Notes: generated from the letters alone by a model not told the origin. 64,000 bases of DNA from an uncultured Blautia sp. (GCA_900539145.1 UQAX01000003.1:33055-97054); one strand, 5' to 3'. Numbered from the stretch's first letter, positions 43,407-53,403 are shown. Program-made: numbers and translations.

Positions 43407-44915
43407 ATGGCAGATAAGAAAGATGATATTGTCTTATCGATACGCAATATGAGTAAGTCTTTTGGCCGAAACCGAGTTCTGGATCATATTAATCTGGACT
43501 TGAAAAAAGGAACGGTTATGGGACTTATGGGTGAGAATGGTGCCGGTAAGTCAACAATGATGAAATGTCTTTTTGGAACTTATCAGAAAGATGAAGGAAA
43601 GATCACTCTGGACGGCAGAGAAGTCAGTTTTTCAGGACCAAAGGATGCACTGGAAAACGGAATTGCCATGGTTCATCAGGAATTGAACCAGTGTCTGGAA
43701 CGAAATGTTATGGATAATCTTTTCCTTGGACGTTATCCGGTAAATTCCGCCGGTATCGTTGATGAGGGAAGAATGAAAAAAGAAGCTTCCGAGCTTTTCA
43801 GAAAGCTGGGCATGACAGTAAACCTGACACAGCCTATGCGTAATATGTCAGTATCCCAAAGACAGATGTGTGAGATTGCAAAAGCAATTTCCTATAATGC
43901 AAAAGTAATTGTTCTCGATGAGCCTACTTCTTCTCTGACAGTACAGGAAGTAGATAAATTATTTGAGATGATGAGAATGTTAAAAGAGCAGGGAATTTCT
44001 CTGATTTACATTTCTCATAAAATGGATGAGATTTTTGAAATTTGTGATGAGATTTCAGTTCTTAGAGACGGTAATCTGGTTATGACAAAAAGTTCAAAAG
44101 ATACAGATATGAATGAACTGATTGCAGCCATGGTTGGTCGTTCTCTGGAAAATCGTTTCCCACCGGTAGACAACAAGCCAAAGGATGTTATTTTATCCAT
44201 TCAGCATTTGTCTACAAAATTTGAGCCTCACTTACAGGATATTACCTTTGATGTAAGAGAGGGAGAAATTTTCGGACTTTACGGTCTGGTAGGTGCGGGA
44301 CGTACAGAACTTTTAGAGACTATTTTTGGTATCCGAACCAGAGCGGCAGGACGTGTTTACTTCAATAATAAGCTGATGAACTTCAACAGCGCAAAAGAAG
44401 CAATGGAGCACGGCTTTGCACTGATTACAGAGGAAAGAAAGGCAAACGGTCTGTTCCTGAAATGTGACTTGACATTCAATACAACCATTGCAAACCTGCT
44501 TCAGTATAAATCAGGTATTGCTCTTTCAGACTCCAAAATGATAAAAGCAACTGCCAACGAAATCAAAATTATGCACACAAAATGTATGGGACCGGATGAT
44601 ATGATTTCCAGTCTTTCAGGCGGTAATCAGCAGAAGGTTATTTTTGGAAAATGGCTGGAACGCAGTCCTCAGGTATTCATGATGGACGAGCCGACCAGAG
44701 GAATTGATGTTGGTGCAAAATATGAAATTTACGACCTGATTATTCAGATGGCAAAACAGGGAAAAACAATTATCGTTGTTTCCTCAGAAATGCCTGAAAT
44801 TCTGGGTATTACAAATCGTATTGGTGTCATGTCTAACGGACATCTTTCAGGAATTGTAAATACAAAAGAAACAAATCAGGAAGAACTTTTAAGACTCAGC
44901 GCAAAATACCTATAA
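43407..44915 (+). CDS. mglA: Sugar ABC transporter ATPase (two-domain)
   Basis: ATP-binding subunit of 502 aa with tandem nucleotide-binding domains. The first has Walker A GENGAGKSTMMK and Walker B VIVLDEPTSSLT. The second has the degenerate P-loop GLVGAGRTELLE, signature LSGGNQQKVIFGKW and MMDEPTRGIDVGAKYE. This asymmetry is normal for CUT2 (ribose/galactose) ATPases. ACAGGAG precedes the ATG. It energises mglB/mglC. Confidence 0.96.
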   Translation: MADKKDDIVLSIRNMSKSFGRNRVLDHINLDLKKGTVMGLMGENGAGKSTMMKCLFGTYQKDEGKITLDGREVSFSGPKDALENGIAMVHQELNQCLERNVMDNLFLGRYPVNSAGIVDEGRMKKEASELFRKLGMTVNLTQPMRNMSVSQRQMCEIAKAISYNAKVIVLDEPTSSLTVQEVDKLFEMMRMLKEQGISLIYISHKMDEIFEICDEISVLRDGNLVMTKSSKDTDMNELIAAMVGRSLENRFPPVDNKPKDVILSIQHLSTKFEPHLQDITFDVREGEIFGLYGLVGAGRTELLETIFGIRTRAAGRVYFNNKLMNFNSAKEAMEHGFALITEERKANGLFLKCDLTFNTTIANLLQYKSGIALSDSKMIKATANEIKIMHTKCMGPDDMISSLSGGNQQKVIFGKWLERSPQVFMMDEPTRGIDVGAKYEIYDLIIQMAKQGKTIIVVSSEMPEILGITNRIGVMSNGHLSGIVNTKETNQEELLRLSAKYL

Positions 44916-44933
44916 TGAGGGAGAAGAATAGAT

Positions 44934-46589
44934 ATGGCAAACGAAAATAGTAATATCCTTACTGCTGAGCAGGAAATGAAACTGCGTCAGCCCATCGAGG
45001 ATTATGTTGGTAAAATTCAGAAAAAAATTGATGAATTAAGAGTAGACGGTACAGATAAAATCGTAGAAATCCAGAATGTTATGGACAGCATTAAAAGAGA
45101 CCGTACTCTTACAAAGGGAGAAAAAGAAGACAGACTTGCAAAATGCAAAACAGAGCTGGACAAAGCAAAAGCAGTAGAAGCAAAGAATAAAGACGAAGTT
45201 TCCAAACTGATTGCCGATGCAGAAAAGTATTTAAAAGAGCATTTTGATAAAGATTACTATCAGGCTGTAAAAGCAAGCTGTGCAGCAGAAAAAGCGGCTG
45301 CAAAAGCACGTCATCAGCAAAAAGTAGCTGAACTGGAAAAAGAGCATAAAGCTGCCGTAGCAAAGCTTTCCGATCATCAGGAAATCAAAGATGAAAACTA
45401 TGTTTATAAAAACAGACTCTTTGATGCCAAGATGACAATGGAAAAAGAATTCCAGGAAGCAAAAGACAGAAGACATGCAGCATATTCTTTTAAGTTTCAC
45501 TTGATTGATTTACTGCGTATGTCCAAGTTTACTTTCATGGAAACAAGAGCACAGAAATGGGAAAATTACAAATATACATTTAACCGCAGAAACTTCCTTC
45601 TGCAGAATGGATTGTATATTGCTATCCTGTTAATCTTTATTGCACTGTGTATTATTACACCAATTGTAAAAGGTTCACCACTTTTAACTTACAATAACGT
45701 ATTGAATATTCTTCAGCAGGCATCCCCTCGTATGTTCCTTGCATTAGGTGTAGCAGCGTTAATCCTTTTAGCTGGTACAGACCTTTCCATCGGACGTATG
45801 GTTGGTATGGGTATGACTGCAGCAACAATTATTATGCACCAAGGTATCAATACAGGTGGTGTATTTGGTCATATTTTTGATTTTACAGGCATGCCTGTTA
45901 TTGCAAGAGTTATTTTAGCATTGGTAGTTTGTATTGTTTTATGTACTTTCTTTACAACAATCGCAGGTTTCTTTACAGCAAAGTTTAAAATGCACCCATT
46001 TATTTCAACAATGGCAAACATGCTGGTAATCTTCGGTATTGTTACTTATGCAACAAAAGGTGTATCTTTTGGTGCTATTGAAGCTGCAATTCCAAACATG
46101 GTTATTCCAAAAGTAAACGGCTTCCCAACAATTATTCTGTGGGCTATTGCAGCAATTGCTATTGTGTGGTTTATCTGGAATAAAACAACTTTCGGTAAAA
46201 ACCTGTATGCAGTAGGTGGAAACCCTGAAGCAGCATCTGTATCCGGTATTTCTGTATTCGGTGTAACCGTAGGCGCTTTCGTTATGGCAGGTGTTCTTTA
46301 CGGATTTGGTTCATGGCTTGAATGTATCAGAATGGTTGGTTCCGGTTCCGCAGCTTATGGACAGGGATGGGAAATGGATGCCATCGCAGCCTGTGTAGTA
46401 GGTGGTGTTTCCTTTACAGGTGGTATTGGTAAAATCTCCGGCGTAGTTGTTGGTGTATTTATCTTTACAGCGCTTACATATTCTCTGACAATCCTTGGTA
46501 TTGATACAAACTTACAGTTCGTATTCTCAGGTATCATTATCCTTGTAGCCGTTACACTTGACTGTCTGAAATATGTTCAGAAGAAATAG
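44934..46589 (+). CDS. mglC: Galactose-type ABC permease with a long N-terminal charged extension
   Basis: The 551-aa protein is far longer than E. coli MglC (336 aa). The transporter part starts near residue 220 (LLQNGLYIAILLIFIALC) and contains LGVAALILLAGTDLSIGRMVG, GGNPEAASVSGISVF and DAIAACVVGGVSFTGGIG, all typical of MglC/RbsC. The first ~210 residues are cytoplasmic, helical and Glu/Lys-rich with coiled-coil character (EKEDRLAKCKTELDKAK). The frame is continuous and the ATG has GAGGGAGAAG upstream, so this is not an artefact of start choice. The role of the extension is unknown. Confidence 0.92.
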   Translation: MANENSNILTAEQEMKLRQPIEDYVGKIQKKIDELRVDGTDKIVEIQNVMDSIKRDRTLTKGEKEDRLAKCKTELDKAKAVEAKNKDEVSKLIADAEKYLKEHFDKDYYQAVKASCAAEKAAAKARHQQKVAELEKEHKAAVAKLSDHQEIKDENYVYKNRLFDAKMTMEKEFQEAKDRRHAAYSFKFHLIDLLRMSKFTFMETRAQKWENYKYTFNRRNFLLQNGLYIAILLIFIALCIITPIVKGSPLLTYNNVLNILQQASPRMFLALGVAALILLAGTDLSIGRMVGMGMTAATIIMHQGINTGGVFGHIFDFTGMPVIARVILALVVCIVLCTFFTTIAGFFTAKFKMHPFISTMANMLVIFGIVTYATKGVSFGAIEAAIPNMVIPKVNGFPTIILWAIAAIAIVWFIWNKTTFGKNLYAVGGNPEAASVSGISVFGVTVGAFVMAGVLYGFGSWLECIRMVGSGSAAYGQGWEMDAIAACVVGGVSFTGGIGKISGVVVGVFIFTALTYSLTILGIDTNLQFVFSGIIILVAVTLDCLKYVQKK

Positions 46590-46616
46590 TTACTATAATT
46601 CAATAAGAATTTTTTT

Positions 46617-46646
46617 AAAAGAGTCAGATGCAGGTCTGGCTCTTTT
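46617..46646 (+). terminator. Terminator after mglC
   Basis: AAAAGAGTCAGA pairs with TCTGGCTCTTTT, with T residues forming the end of the stem. Confidence 0.78.
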
Positions 46647-46647
46647 G

Positions 46648-46656
46648 TGTTATAAT
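46648..46656 (+). promoter_or_regulatory. Extended -10 promoter of the response regulator operon
   Basis: TGTTATAAT fits an extended -10 (TGnTATAAT). No -35 is seen, as it would fall inside the mglC terminator. Confidence 0.5.
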
Positions 46657-46691
46657 TATGCGAAATAAGAGTAAAAATACGGAGAAGGAAA

Positions 46692-48302
46692 ATGGATACA
46701 TATACAGTACTTTTAGTAGATGATGAAGAAGACGTGATACAGGTAATTATGAAGAAAATCAACTGGGAGGGCCTTGGATTTTCTGTTATCGGATACGCCA
46801 ATAACGGTGTGAAAGCGCTGGAAATGGTAGAAGAATTTCAGCCGGATGTGGTGATGACCGATATCAATATGCCCTATATGGACGGAATGGAACTGGCAGG
46901 CCATATTAAAGCAGATTATCCGGGGACAAAGCTTTTGCTTTTTACGGGCTTTGACGAATTTGAATATGCCAAGGAAGCCGTGCATTTGGAAGTGGAGGAA
47001 TATATTTTAAAACCGGTAAATTCCATAGAGCTTACCAATGTATTTACCCAGTTAAAGATAAAATTGGACCAGGAAATCAGTGAAAAGCGAAACGCAGAAA
47101 TTTTAAAGAAATATTATATGGAGTCGCTGCCTCTTTTGCAGGCGAATTTCTATACCACGCTGATTGAGGGGCACATTCATGAAGAGGAGCTTGAGAAATA
47201 TCTTTCAGATTATCAGATTTCTCTTTCAGGTCCTTTTTTCTGCTGTCTGGTTATTCACACGTCATCTTCTCAAGTGCCAAAGGATATTAATCCATTGCTT
47301 TTATCAGCTTCTGTGGAGAAGCAGGCAAAGGAATATCTGGGAGAAAAATGGAGAGCAAAGTGCTTTTCTTATCTGGGAAAGACGGTTTTGCTTGCTCAAC
47401 TGGAAAAAGAAAATGAAATCTCAGAGCTGACAGATGAATGCGACCGTTTCTGCCGCTATGTACACCGAATAATCGGAGCAAATGTGACTGTTGGTATCGG
47501 ACAGGTATGCAATCATATTTTGGATTTATCCAAGTCTTACAGCAGCGCCAGAGATGCGATTTCCTATCGTGTCCTTTACGGCGCTTCCAGAGCGATTAAT
47601 ATTCAAGAGGTTGCGCCTTGTGAGAAAAATAGGCCCGGTTCCAGCCATGAAACAGAGCTGTCCTATTTATTCAAGATGATACGATTAAAGGAAGAACCGG
47701 AAATTATGGAGGCTGTGCATACCTATCTTCACAGTATTTCGTTTAAGGAGAAGTCTTTACAGCAGCATCATTTGGATATTATGGAGCTTCTCAGCGAGTT
47801 CTGTCGTTTTGCCGCCAATAATGATATTGTGCTGGATGAGCTTTCCAAAGATATGGGAGAACTGTATGGGAAAATATCAGATATGGAGCCGGATAGGTTG
47901 GAGCAATGGATTATAAACATCAGTGTTTCTCTCCACGAAAAGCTGCTCAGTGAGCGAAATACTTCCAGAAAATCTTTTGTGGAAAGGGCAAAGGATTATG
48001 TTCATAATAATTATGTAAATGAAGAACTTTCTCTGGACAGCATTTGTGAGGCGCTGGGGGTATCCAATTCCTATTTTTCTACTGTATTTAAAAAAGAAAC
48101 GGGAAAATCATTTATTGGTTATCTTACAGATTACCGCATGGACAGAGCTTCCAGACTTTTACTGGAAACCAATGAAAAAAGTTATATTATCGGGAAGAAG
48201 GTAGGATATACAGATCCAAACTATTTCAGCTACGTGTTTAAACGGAGGTTTGGAGTATCTCCTTCTAAGTACAGAACGGAGTACAAGGAAAGTGAAAAAT
48301 AA
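46692..48302 (+). CDS. Response regulator with AraC-type DNA-binding domain (YesN-like)
   Basis: The regulator is 536 aa long. The receiver has LLVDDEEDV, the phospho-acceptor in DVVMTDINMPYMDGMELA and EYILKPVNSI. A central helical/PucR-like region spans about 140-420. The C-terminal AraC helix-turn-helix pair is LSLDSICEALGVSNSYFSTVFKKETG and GYTDPNYFSYVFKRRFGVSPSKYR in two parts. It stands between mglBAC and a YesM kinase, so it probably controls the sugar importer. Confidence 0.94.
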   Translation: MDTYTVLLVDDEEDVIQVIMKKINWEGLGFSVIGYANNGVKALEMVEEFQPDVVMTDINMPYMDGMELAGHIKADYPGTKLLLFTGFDEFEYAKEAVHLEVEEYILKPVNSIELTNVFTQLKIKLDQEISEKRNAEILKKYYMESLPLLQANFYTTLIEGHIHEEELEKYLSDYQISLSGPFFCCLVIHTSSSQVPKDINPLLLSASVEKQAKEYLGEKWRAKCFSYLGKTVLLAQLEKENEISELTDECDRFCRYVHRIIGANVTVGIGQVCNHILDLSKSYSSARDAISYRVLYGASRAINIQEVAPCEKNRPGSSHETELSYLFKMIRLKEEPEIMEAVHTYLHSISFKEKSLQQHHLDIMELLSEFCRFAANNDIVLDELSKDMGELYGKISDMEPDRLEQWIINISVSLHEKLLSERNTSRKSFVERAKDYVHNNYVNEELSLDSICEALGVSNSYFSTVFKKETGKSFIGYLTDYRMDRASRLLLETNEKSYIIGKKVGYTDPNYFSYVFKRRFGVSPSKYRTEYKESEK

Positions 48303-50127
48303 GTATTTCAGACAACTGAAAAAACTGAAGCCAAGAGAAATCCAGACCACAATTATGCTGGCATTTTCGATTGTTTCGATTTCCATTATGCTGGTTTTGG
48401 GAATTGTTCTGTATTTGCGGTTTTCCAATTCTGCAAGGGAGGAAACCATAAACAGTACCCAGAAGCTTATGGAACAGACAGGGGAAAATATGGAAGCATA
48501 TTTAATGAGTATGCGCCAGATTTCCGATACGGTTTATTATAATGTAATTAAAGAAAATGATTTTGAGAGCAACAAACAGGAAATTCAAAGCGGCATGAAC
48601 CTTTTGTACGAGGCAAATAAGGAAAATCTAAGAAGTATTGCGCTGTATAACGATTATGGAAGTCTGATTACGGCAGAACCGGTAGCTGCACAGAAGGAAG
48701 ATCCTGACGTAACCGGTCAGGAATGGTATTTAAAAGCCACAGAAGAAATGGAAAATATGCACTTTTCCACGCCGCACATTCAAAATCTGTTTAACGATAC
48801 AGCCCAGAGCTATTATTGGGTAATTTCTTTAAGCCGAGTGGTAGAACTGACAAATCAGGGTATTCCACAATCCGGCGTATTGCTGGTAGATATGGATTTT
48901 TCCAGTATTTCCAGAATGATGAAGCAGATTAATGAGGTAAACAACGGGCAGTATTATTATCTATGTGACAGCAACGGAGAGATTATCTATCACCCCAGAC
49001 AGATACAAATCAGCGACGGCATTTATGAGGAGAATAACAGACAGGCAGCGTCCTATAAAGACGGGGTCTACAATGAGTCCTTTAATGGGGAGAACAGGAA
49101 AGTAGTGGTAAATACCATCAGTTATACAGGGTGGAAGCTGGTAGGCGTTATTCCCTATTCTACGTTTAATCACGGTATGGTAAATATCCGCTATTTTGTG
49201 GCAATGTTAATTTTACTGATGGCGATGATGCTGGTAGTCATTAACCGTGTGGTTTCTCTTAGAATTTCCAGCCCGATTTTAAAGCTGAACCATTCTGTAC
49301 GAGAGTACGAAGCAGGGGAAAAACCGGAAATCTATATCGGAGGCTCGCAGGAAATCCGCCATTTAGGATATTCTATCCAGAAATCTTATGAGCAGATTGA
49401 CGATTTGATGAAGAAAATTGTGTTAGAGCAAAATGAGAGAAGAAAGAGCGAATTAGATGCCCTGCAAAGTCAAATTCATCCTCATTTTCTGTATAATACG
49501 CTGGAGTCTATCACATGGATGATTGAAGGCGAGAAAAATGACGAGGCTGTTTTTATGATTTCACAGCTTGCAAGGCTATTTCGCATCAGTCTTTCTAAGG
49601 GGCGAACAGTCATAAGCATCAAAGATGAATTGCAGCACGCTCAAAGCTATATGAATATCCAGAAAGTACGATATAAGAATTCCTTCTCTGTTACTTTTGA
49701 TGTAGCTGAGGAGCTGTATTCTTATTGCACGGTAAAATTGATTTTGCAGCCGTTGCTGGAAAATGCCATAAATTATGGTGTCAGCGGTATGGAAGACTGC
49801 GGAGAAATTGTAGTTACCGGAAGGCTGCAGGAGGACAAGATTGTTCTGGCTGTTTGTGACAATGGACTTGGTATGCCAGAGGAAGAAGCGGCTCTTGTAT
49901 TAACGGACAGCAATCGTGTTCACAAACATGGCTCCGGTGTGGGATTAGTCAATGTCAACAGTCGTATTCAGATTGTTTTCGGGAAGGAATACGGACTTTT
50001 GGTGGAAAGTGAGCCGGATGAGGGAACAAGAGTTTCTATCCGTATTCCGGCAGTGCCTTATACGGAGGAAAATTGTAAAATACTGGAAAAAGGTCATATT
50101 ATCAAGAGTACAGGGGAAAAGCAATGA
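48292..50127 (+). CDS. Sensor histidine kinase, YesM/LytS type
   Basis: The start is GTG 48292, 11 bases inside the regulator gene and 9 bases after CGGAG. The product is 611 aa. Helix 1 lies at ~20-42, a Cache-like extracellular domain follows to ~300, then helix 2 (YFVAMLILLMAMMLVVI) and HAMP. The phospho-acceptor domain has the YesM motif LQSQIHPHFLYNTLESI, followed by the ATPase part (LLENAINYGVSGM; DNGLGMPEE; GVGLVNVNSRIQ). The pair probably senses sugar through the two binding proteins encoded next. Confidence 0.93.
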   Translation: MKNKYFRQLKKLKPREIQTTIMLAFSIVSISIMLVLGIVLYLRFSNSAREETINSTQKLMEQTGENMEAYLMSMRQISDTVYYNVIKENDFESNKQEIQSGMNLLYEANKENLRSIALYNDYGSLITAEPVAAQKEDPDVTGQEWYLKATEEMENMHFSTPHIQNLFNDTAQSYYWVISLSRVVELTNQGIPQSGVLLVDMDFSSISRMMKQINEVNNGQYYYLCDSNGEIIYHPRQIQISDGIYEENNRQAASYKDGVYNESFNGENRKVVVNTISYTGWKLVGVIPYSTFNHGMVNIRYFVAMLILLMAMMLVVINRVVSLRISSPILKLNHSVREYEAGEKPEIYIGGSQEIRHLGYSIQKSYEQIDDLMKKIVLEQNERRKSELDALQSQIHPHFLYNTLESITWMIEGEKNDEAVFMISQLARLFRISLSKGRTVISIKDELQHAQSYMNIQKVRYKNSFSVTFDVAEELYSYCTVKLILQPLLENAINYGVSGMEDCGEIVVTGRLQEDKIVLAVCDNGLGMPEEEAALVLTDSNRVHKHGSGVGLVNVNSRIQIVFGKEYGLLVESEPDEGTRVSIRIPAVPYTEENCKILEKGHIIKSTGEKQ

Positions 50128-51086
50128 AGAAGGATAAGAAAATGTTTATCTTCATAGAGGCTGTGCTGGGTGTTATGGTGCTTCTTCTGGCGTTTCTTAT
50201 GCTGCGGGAGAAAAACGTAGACAGGAGTTATCAGATATCGGTAATTGTAGAAAATGCAGATGATAAACAGTGGTCTGCTTTTAAATACGGATTGAAGATG
50301 GCAGCAGAAGACAAGGGCGCAGAAATGGTAATGGTAAGTACCGGTGCAGCTCTTAGTCAGGAAGAAGAAAAAAAGCTAATAGAAGAAGAAATTAAAAACG
50401 GTGCAGACGGAGTGATTATACAGCCTGTGTCGGGAGAAGACACGCAGCAAATATTAAAAAAATTCAGCAATAAGGCAGAAATTATGCTGATAGACGATAC
50501 TTTGTCGGATACAGAGGAATTTCCTGTAATACAGCCGGATGCCTATGCAATGGGCAAGGCGCTGGCAGAGGAGCTTTTAAAGGATTATGGCGGAAATCTG
50601 GAAGGAAAAACACTAGGAATTTTAACAGGAAAAGAAAGCAGAAGCAGTGCAGAAAAAGAAAAGGGATTTACGGAAACCTTAAAAGATACAGGAGCTAAGC
50701 TTATCTGGTCAGATACAAAAAAGCCGGAGATTGAAGGAAATACCTTTTGGGAGAGTAAACCGGAGGTGGACTTTATCATTGCACTGGATGATGACAGTCT
50801 TACTGCTGCGGGAGAAGGTGCTGCGGCAAATAACCTTCACGGAGCTATTGCCTATGGAATTGGAAATTCCACAGAAGCAGTATATTATCTGGATACAGGA
50901 GCCGTAGAGTGTCTGGTTGTTCCTGATATGTTTCATGTGGGATATGAGAGTCTGACAGAGCTGGTGAATAAGCTTGAGAAAGGATTTTATGAGGATGAAA
51001 ATCCGCAGATTTCTTATACAGTTATGCGAAAAGAAAATCTGTTTTCAAAGGAAAATCAGGAAGTTATTTTTACCATGAGCCAGTAG
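50124..51086 (+). CDS. Membrane-anchored sugar-binding protein (ribose-binding type)
   Basis: The 320-aa product overlaps the kinase gene by 4 bases. It has an N-terminal membrane anchor (MFIFIEAVLGVMVLLLAFLM) with no lipobox cysteine or clear cleavage site. A periplasmic-binding type I fold follows (YQISVIVENADDKQWSAFKYG; NGADGVIIQPVSG; GILTGKESRSSAEKEKGF). Genetic coupling to the kinase suggests an auxiliary sensor that presents ligand to the kinase rather than a transport component. Confidence 0.86.
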   Translation: MKKDKKMFIFIEAVLGVMVLLLAFLMLREKNVDRSYQISVIVENADDKQWSAFKYGLKMAAEDKGAEMVMVSTGAALSQEEEKKLIEEEIKNGADGVIIQPVSGEDTQQILKKFSNKAEIMLIDDTLSDTEEFPVIQPDAYAMGKALAEELLKDYGGNLEGKTLGILTGKESRSSAEKEKGFTETLKDTGAKLIWSDTKKPEIEGNTFWESKPEVDFIIALDDDSLTAAGEGAAANNLHGAIAYGIGNSTEAVYYLDTGAVECLVVPDMFHVGYESLTELVNKLEKGFYEDENPQISYTVMRKENLFSKENQEVIFTMSQ

Positions 51087-51099
51087 AGTGAGGTAGCGT

Positions 51100-52143
51100 A
51101 TGAGAAAAAGAAAATTAGCGGGGATAGGAATTTTGCTTGGCATATCCGTTCTGCTTTTAGGCGGCTGTAAGGAGAAAGAAACACCGCAAAAGCTCCATGT
51201 AGGCGTGACATATTATGACCAAAGCGACACGTATCTCAATGAATTAATCGGACTTTTTAAAGAAAGCTTAAAGGAGATAGAAAGCGATAAGCTGGAAGTG
51301 TCCGTCACCATACGGGATGCAGCAGGCGTGCAGAAAAATCAGAACGATCAGGTGGAGGAGCTGATTGATGAGGGCTGTAATATTTTATGTGTAAATCTGG
51401 TAGACAGGGCAGACCCTTCTGAGATTATTGATTTTGCAAGAGAAAGCGAAGTGCCTATTATCTTTTTTAACAGAGAGCCGGTAGCAGAGGATTTGCACCA
51501 ATGGGATAAATTGTATTATGTAGGGGCAGATGCAAAGCAGTCCGGTAAATTGCAGGGAGAGCTGGCGGTGGAAATGATAGAAGAAAACAGCCAGATTGAT
51601 AAAAACAAAGACGGAAAAATTCAGTATGTGGTTCTGGAAGGAGAAATGGGACATCAGGATGCCATTATTCGGACAGAAAATGCCGTAAATACATTGAAGG
51701 AAAACGGGATTGAAGTAGAAAAGCTCAGTTGTAAAATTGCAAACTGGAACAGAGCGCAGGCGCAGAACAGAATGGAGCAGATTATCGGGGAACATCAGAG
51801 CAAGATTGAACTGGTACTGAGCAATAATGACGATATGGCTTTAGGCGCTGTGGATGCTTATAAAAAATTAAATTATACTTCATCTGTCCTGCCTGCTTTT
51901 CTGGGAATTGACGGAACAGAGGCGGGCTTACAAGGGGTAGAAAATCAGGAGTTATGGGGAACGGTATACAACGATAAAGAGGGACAGGCGAAGGCTATGG
52001 CAAAACTGTCGGCAGCGTTGCTTACAGGGAAAGGAATGGAAGATATTCCCTTTGAAAATGAACGCTATGTGTACTTGCCCTATTATAAAGTAACTGCTGA
52101 AAATGTAGATGAATTTACACAGGGGAAATTCGTGTCGGAATAA
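51100..52143 (+). CDS. Sugar-binding lipoprotein (MglB-like), second sensor component
   Basis: The 347-aa lipoprotein has lipobox LLGGC. The binding domain resembles MglB: LHVGVTYYDQSDTYLNEL, INLVDRADPSEIIDFA, YVGADAKQSGKLQGELA, a calcium-type loop DKNKDGKIQYV and LSNNDDMALGAVDAYK. It is shorter than the mglB product at 41951 but from the same family. Its place directly after kinase and anchored binding protein suggests sensing of the same sugar, although a role as alternative receptor for MglAC is possible. Confidence 0.88.
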   Translation: MRKRKLAGIGILLGISVLLLGGCKEKETPQKLHVGVTYYDQSDTYLNELIGLFKESLKEIESDKLEVSVTIRDAAGVQKNQNDQVEELIDEGCNILCVNLVDRADPSEIIDFARESEVPIIFFNREPVAEDLHQWDKLYYVGADAKQSGKLQGELAVEMIEENSQIDKNKDGKIQYVVLEGEMGHQDAIIRTENAVNTLKENGIEVEKLSCKIANWNRAQAQNRMEQIIGEHQSKIELVLSNNDDMALGAVDAYKKLNYTSSVLPAFLGIDGTEAGLQGVENQELWGTVYNDKEGQAKAMAKLSAALLTGKGMEDIPFENERYVYLPYYKVTAENVDEFTQGKFVSE

Positions 52144-52186
52144 GAAAGAAACTGGACAAAAAAAGGAAAATTTGTCAGAAATCCCC

Positions 52187-52215
52187 TATACAAGAAGATG
52201 TGGGTTGTGTATAAT
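52187..52215 (+). promoter_or_regulatory. Promoter of the deacetylase gene
   Basis: TATACA (52187-52192), 17-base spacer, consensus TATAAT (52210-52215). The -35 match is modest. Confidence 0.5.
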
Positions 52216-52246
52216 AAAAGCATATTACAAAAGAGAGGAGTATATT

Positions 52247-53398
52247 ATGGATTACGATGAAAGATATCGGTCTGGGGATGAGTTTGATGACGAAGAGTAT
52301 GAGCGCCGCCGTCAAGCACGTATGATGCGCCGCAGACAGGAACGTCTGAAGCAGATTAGGCGCAGGAAGCTTATGCGAATTGTTGCCATGGCAGGAGTGT
52401 TAGTGCTTGCGATTTTTCTGATTGCAAAAGGGGTTACGGCATTAACCTCAGGCTTTGGCAGGCAAAAACCGACGGAAATCAGCAAAGAGGTCAAGGCTGA
52501 GACGAAAAAGGGAGAAATTCCGGCGGCTAAGCAGCCTGTCATGAGCGCTTCGGATATTCAGAAACTCTCAGGAGATATGACTATCTTTGGCTGGCAGACA
52601 GATGAAACGGGAAAATGGTATCGAAATGCAGACGGAACCTTTTTTGAAGCGGGTTGGAAGGAAATTGACGGAGCAAAATACTATTTTGATGAAAACGGCT
52701 ATGTAAAAACCGGTTGGATGGAGCTGGACGGAAAAGACTACTATTTTGACGAAGAAGGGCGTTATGATAGCAGTAAGGTTCGGCCTATGGTGGCATTGAC
52801 TTATGATGACGGACCGGGAAAATACACAGATAAGCTTTTAGATTGTCTGGAAGAAAACAATGCGAAGGCAACCTTTTTCATGCTGGGTGAAAATGCAGAG
52901 AAATATCCTGATGTTATAAAAAGGCTGTATGACAGCGGCATGGAGCTGGGAAACCATACATACGACCATCAGATGCTTCCAAGCTTGGCATCTGAGGAGG
53001 TAACAGAGGAAATCAGTAAGACAAATAGTATTATTGAAAATGCAGCAGGTGTTCCGGCAGACAGCCTAAGACCACCGGGAGGAAGCTTAAATGAAACAGT
53101 ACAGGAATTGGCAGGCATGCCGATTATAAAATGGAGTCTGGACACTAAGGACTGGAAAACGAAAAGTGCAGATGCCACATATCAGAAGGTTATGGACAAT
53201 GTGCAGGACGGCTCAGTTGTTTTGATGCACGATATTCACGAATGGTCTGTGGAAGCGTCCCTGCGATTAATTCCCGAATTGGTAGAGAAGGGCTACAAAT
53301 TGGTGACAGTGCAGGAGCTGGCAGAGGCAAAAGGAATTGATTTAGAGGACGGCGAAGTATATTATTACTTCGGAGAAGGAACACAGGAAGTAGAATAA
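52247..53398 (+). CDS. Polysaccharide deacetylase with wall-binding repeats
   Basis: From ATG 52247, with AGAGAGGAG at 6 bases, it encodes 383 aa. The basic cytoplasmic tail is rich in Arg, and a membrane helix follows (RIVAMAGVLVLAIFLIAKG). Two glucan/choline-binding type repeats come next (KWYRNADGTFFEAGWKEIDG; KYYFDENGYVKTGWMELDG). The NodB domain has the metal Asp/His motifs TYDDGPG and GNHTYDHQ, the active-site strand RPPGG and VVLMHDIHE. It probably deacetylates peptidoglycan or another surface glycan. Confidence 0.93.
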   Translation: MDYDERYRSGDEFDDEEYERRRQARMMRRRQERLKQIRRRKLMRIVAMAGVLVLAIFLIAKGVTALTSGFGRQKPTEISKEVKAETKKGEIPAAKQPVMSASDIQKLSGDMTIFGWQTDETGKWYRNADGTFFEAGWKEIDGAKYYFDENGYVKTGWMELDGKDYYFDEEGRYDSSKVRPMVALTYDDGPGKYTDKLLDCLEENNAKATFFMLGENAEKYPDVIKRLYDSGMELGNHTYDHQMLPSLASEEVTEEISKTNSIIENAAGVPADSLRPPGGSLNETVQELAGMPIIKWSLDTKDWKTKSADATYQKVMDNVQDGSVVLMHDIHEWSVEASLRLIPELVEKGYKLVTVQELAEAKGIDLEDGEVYYYFGEGTQEVE

Positions 53399-53403
53399 AA
53401 TAA

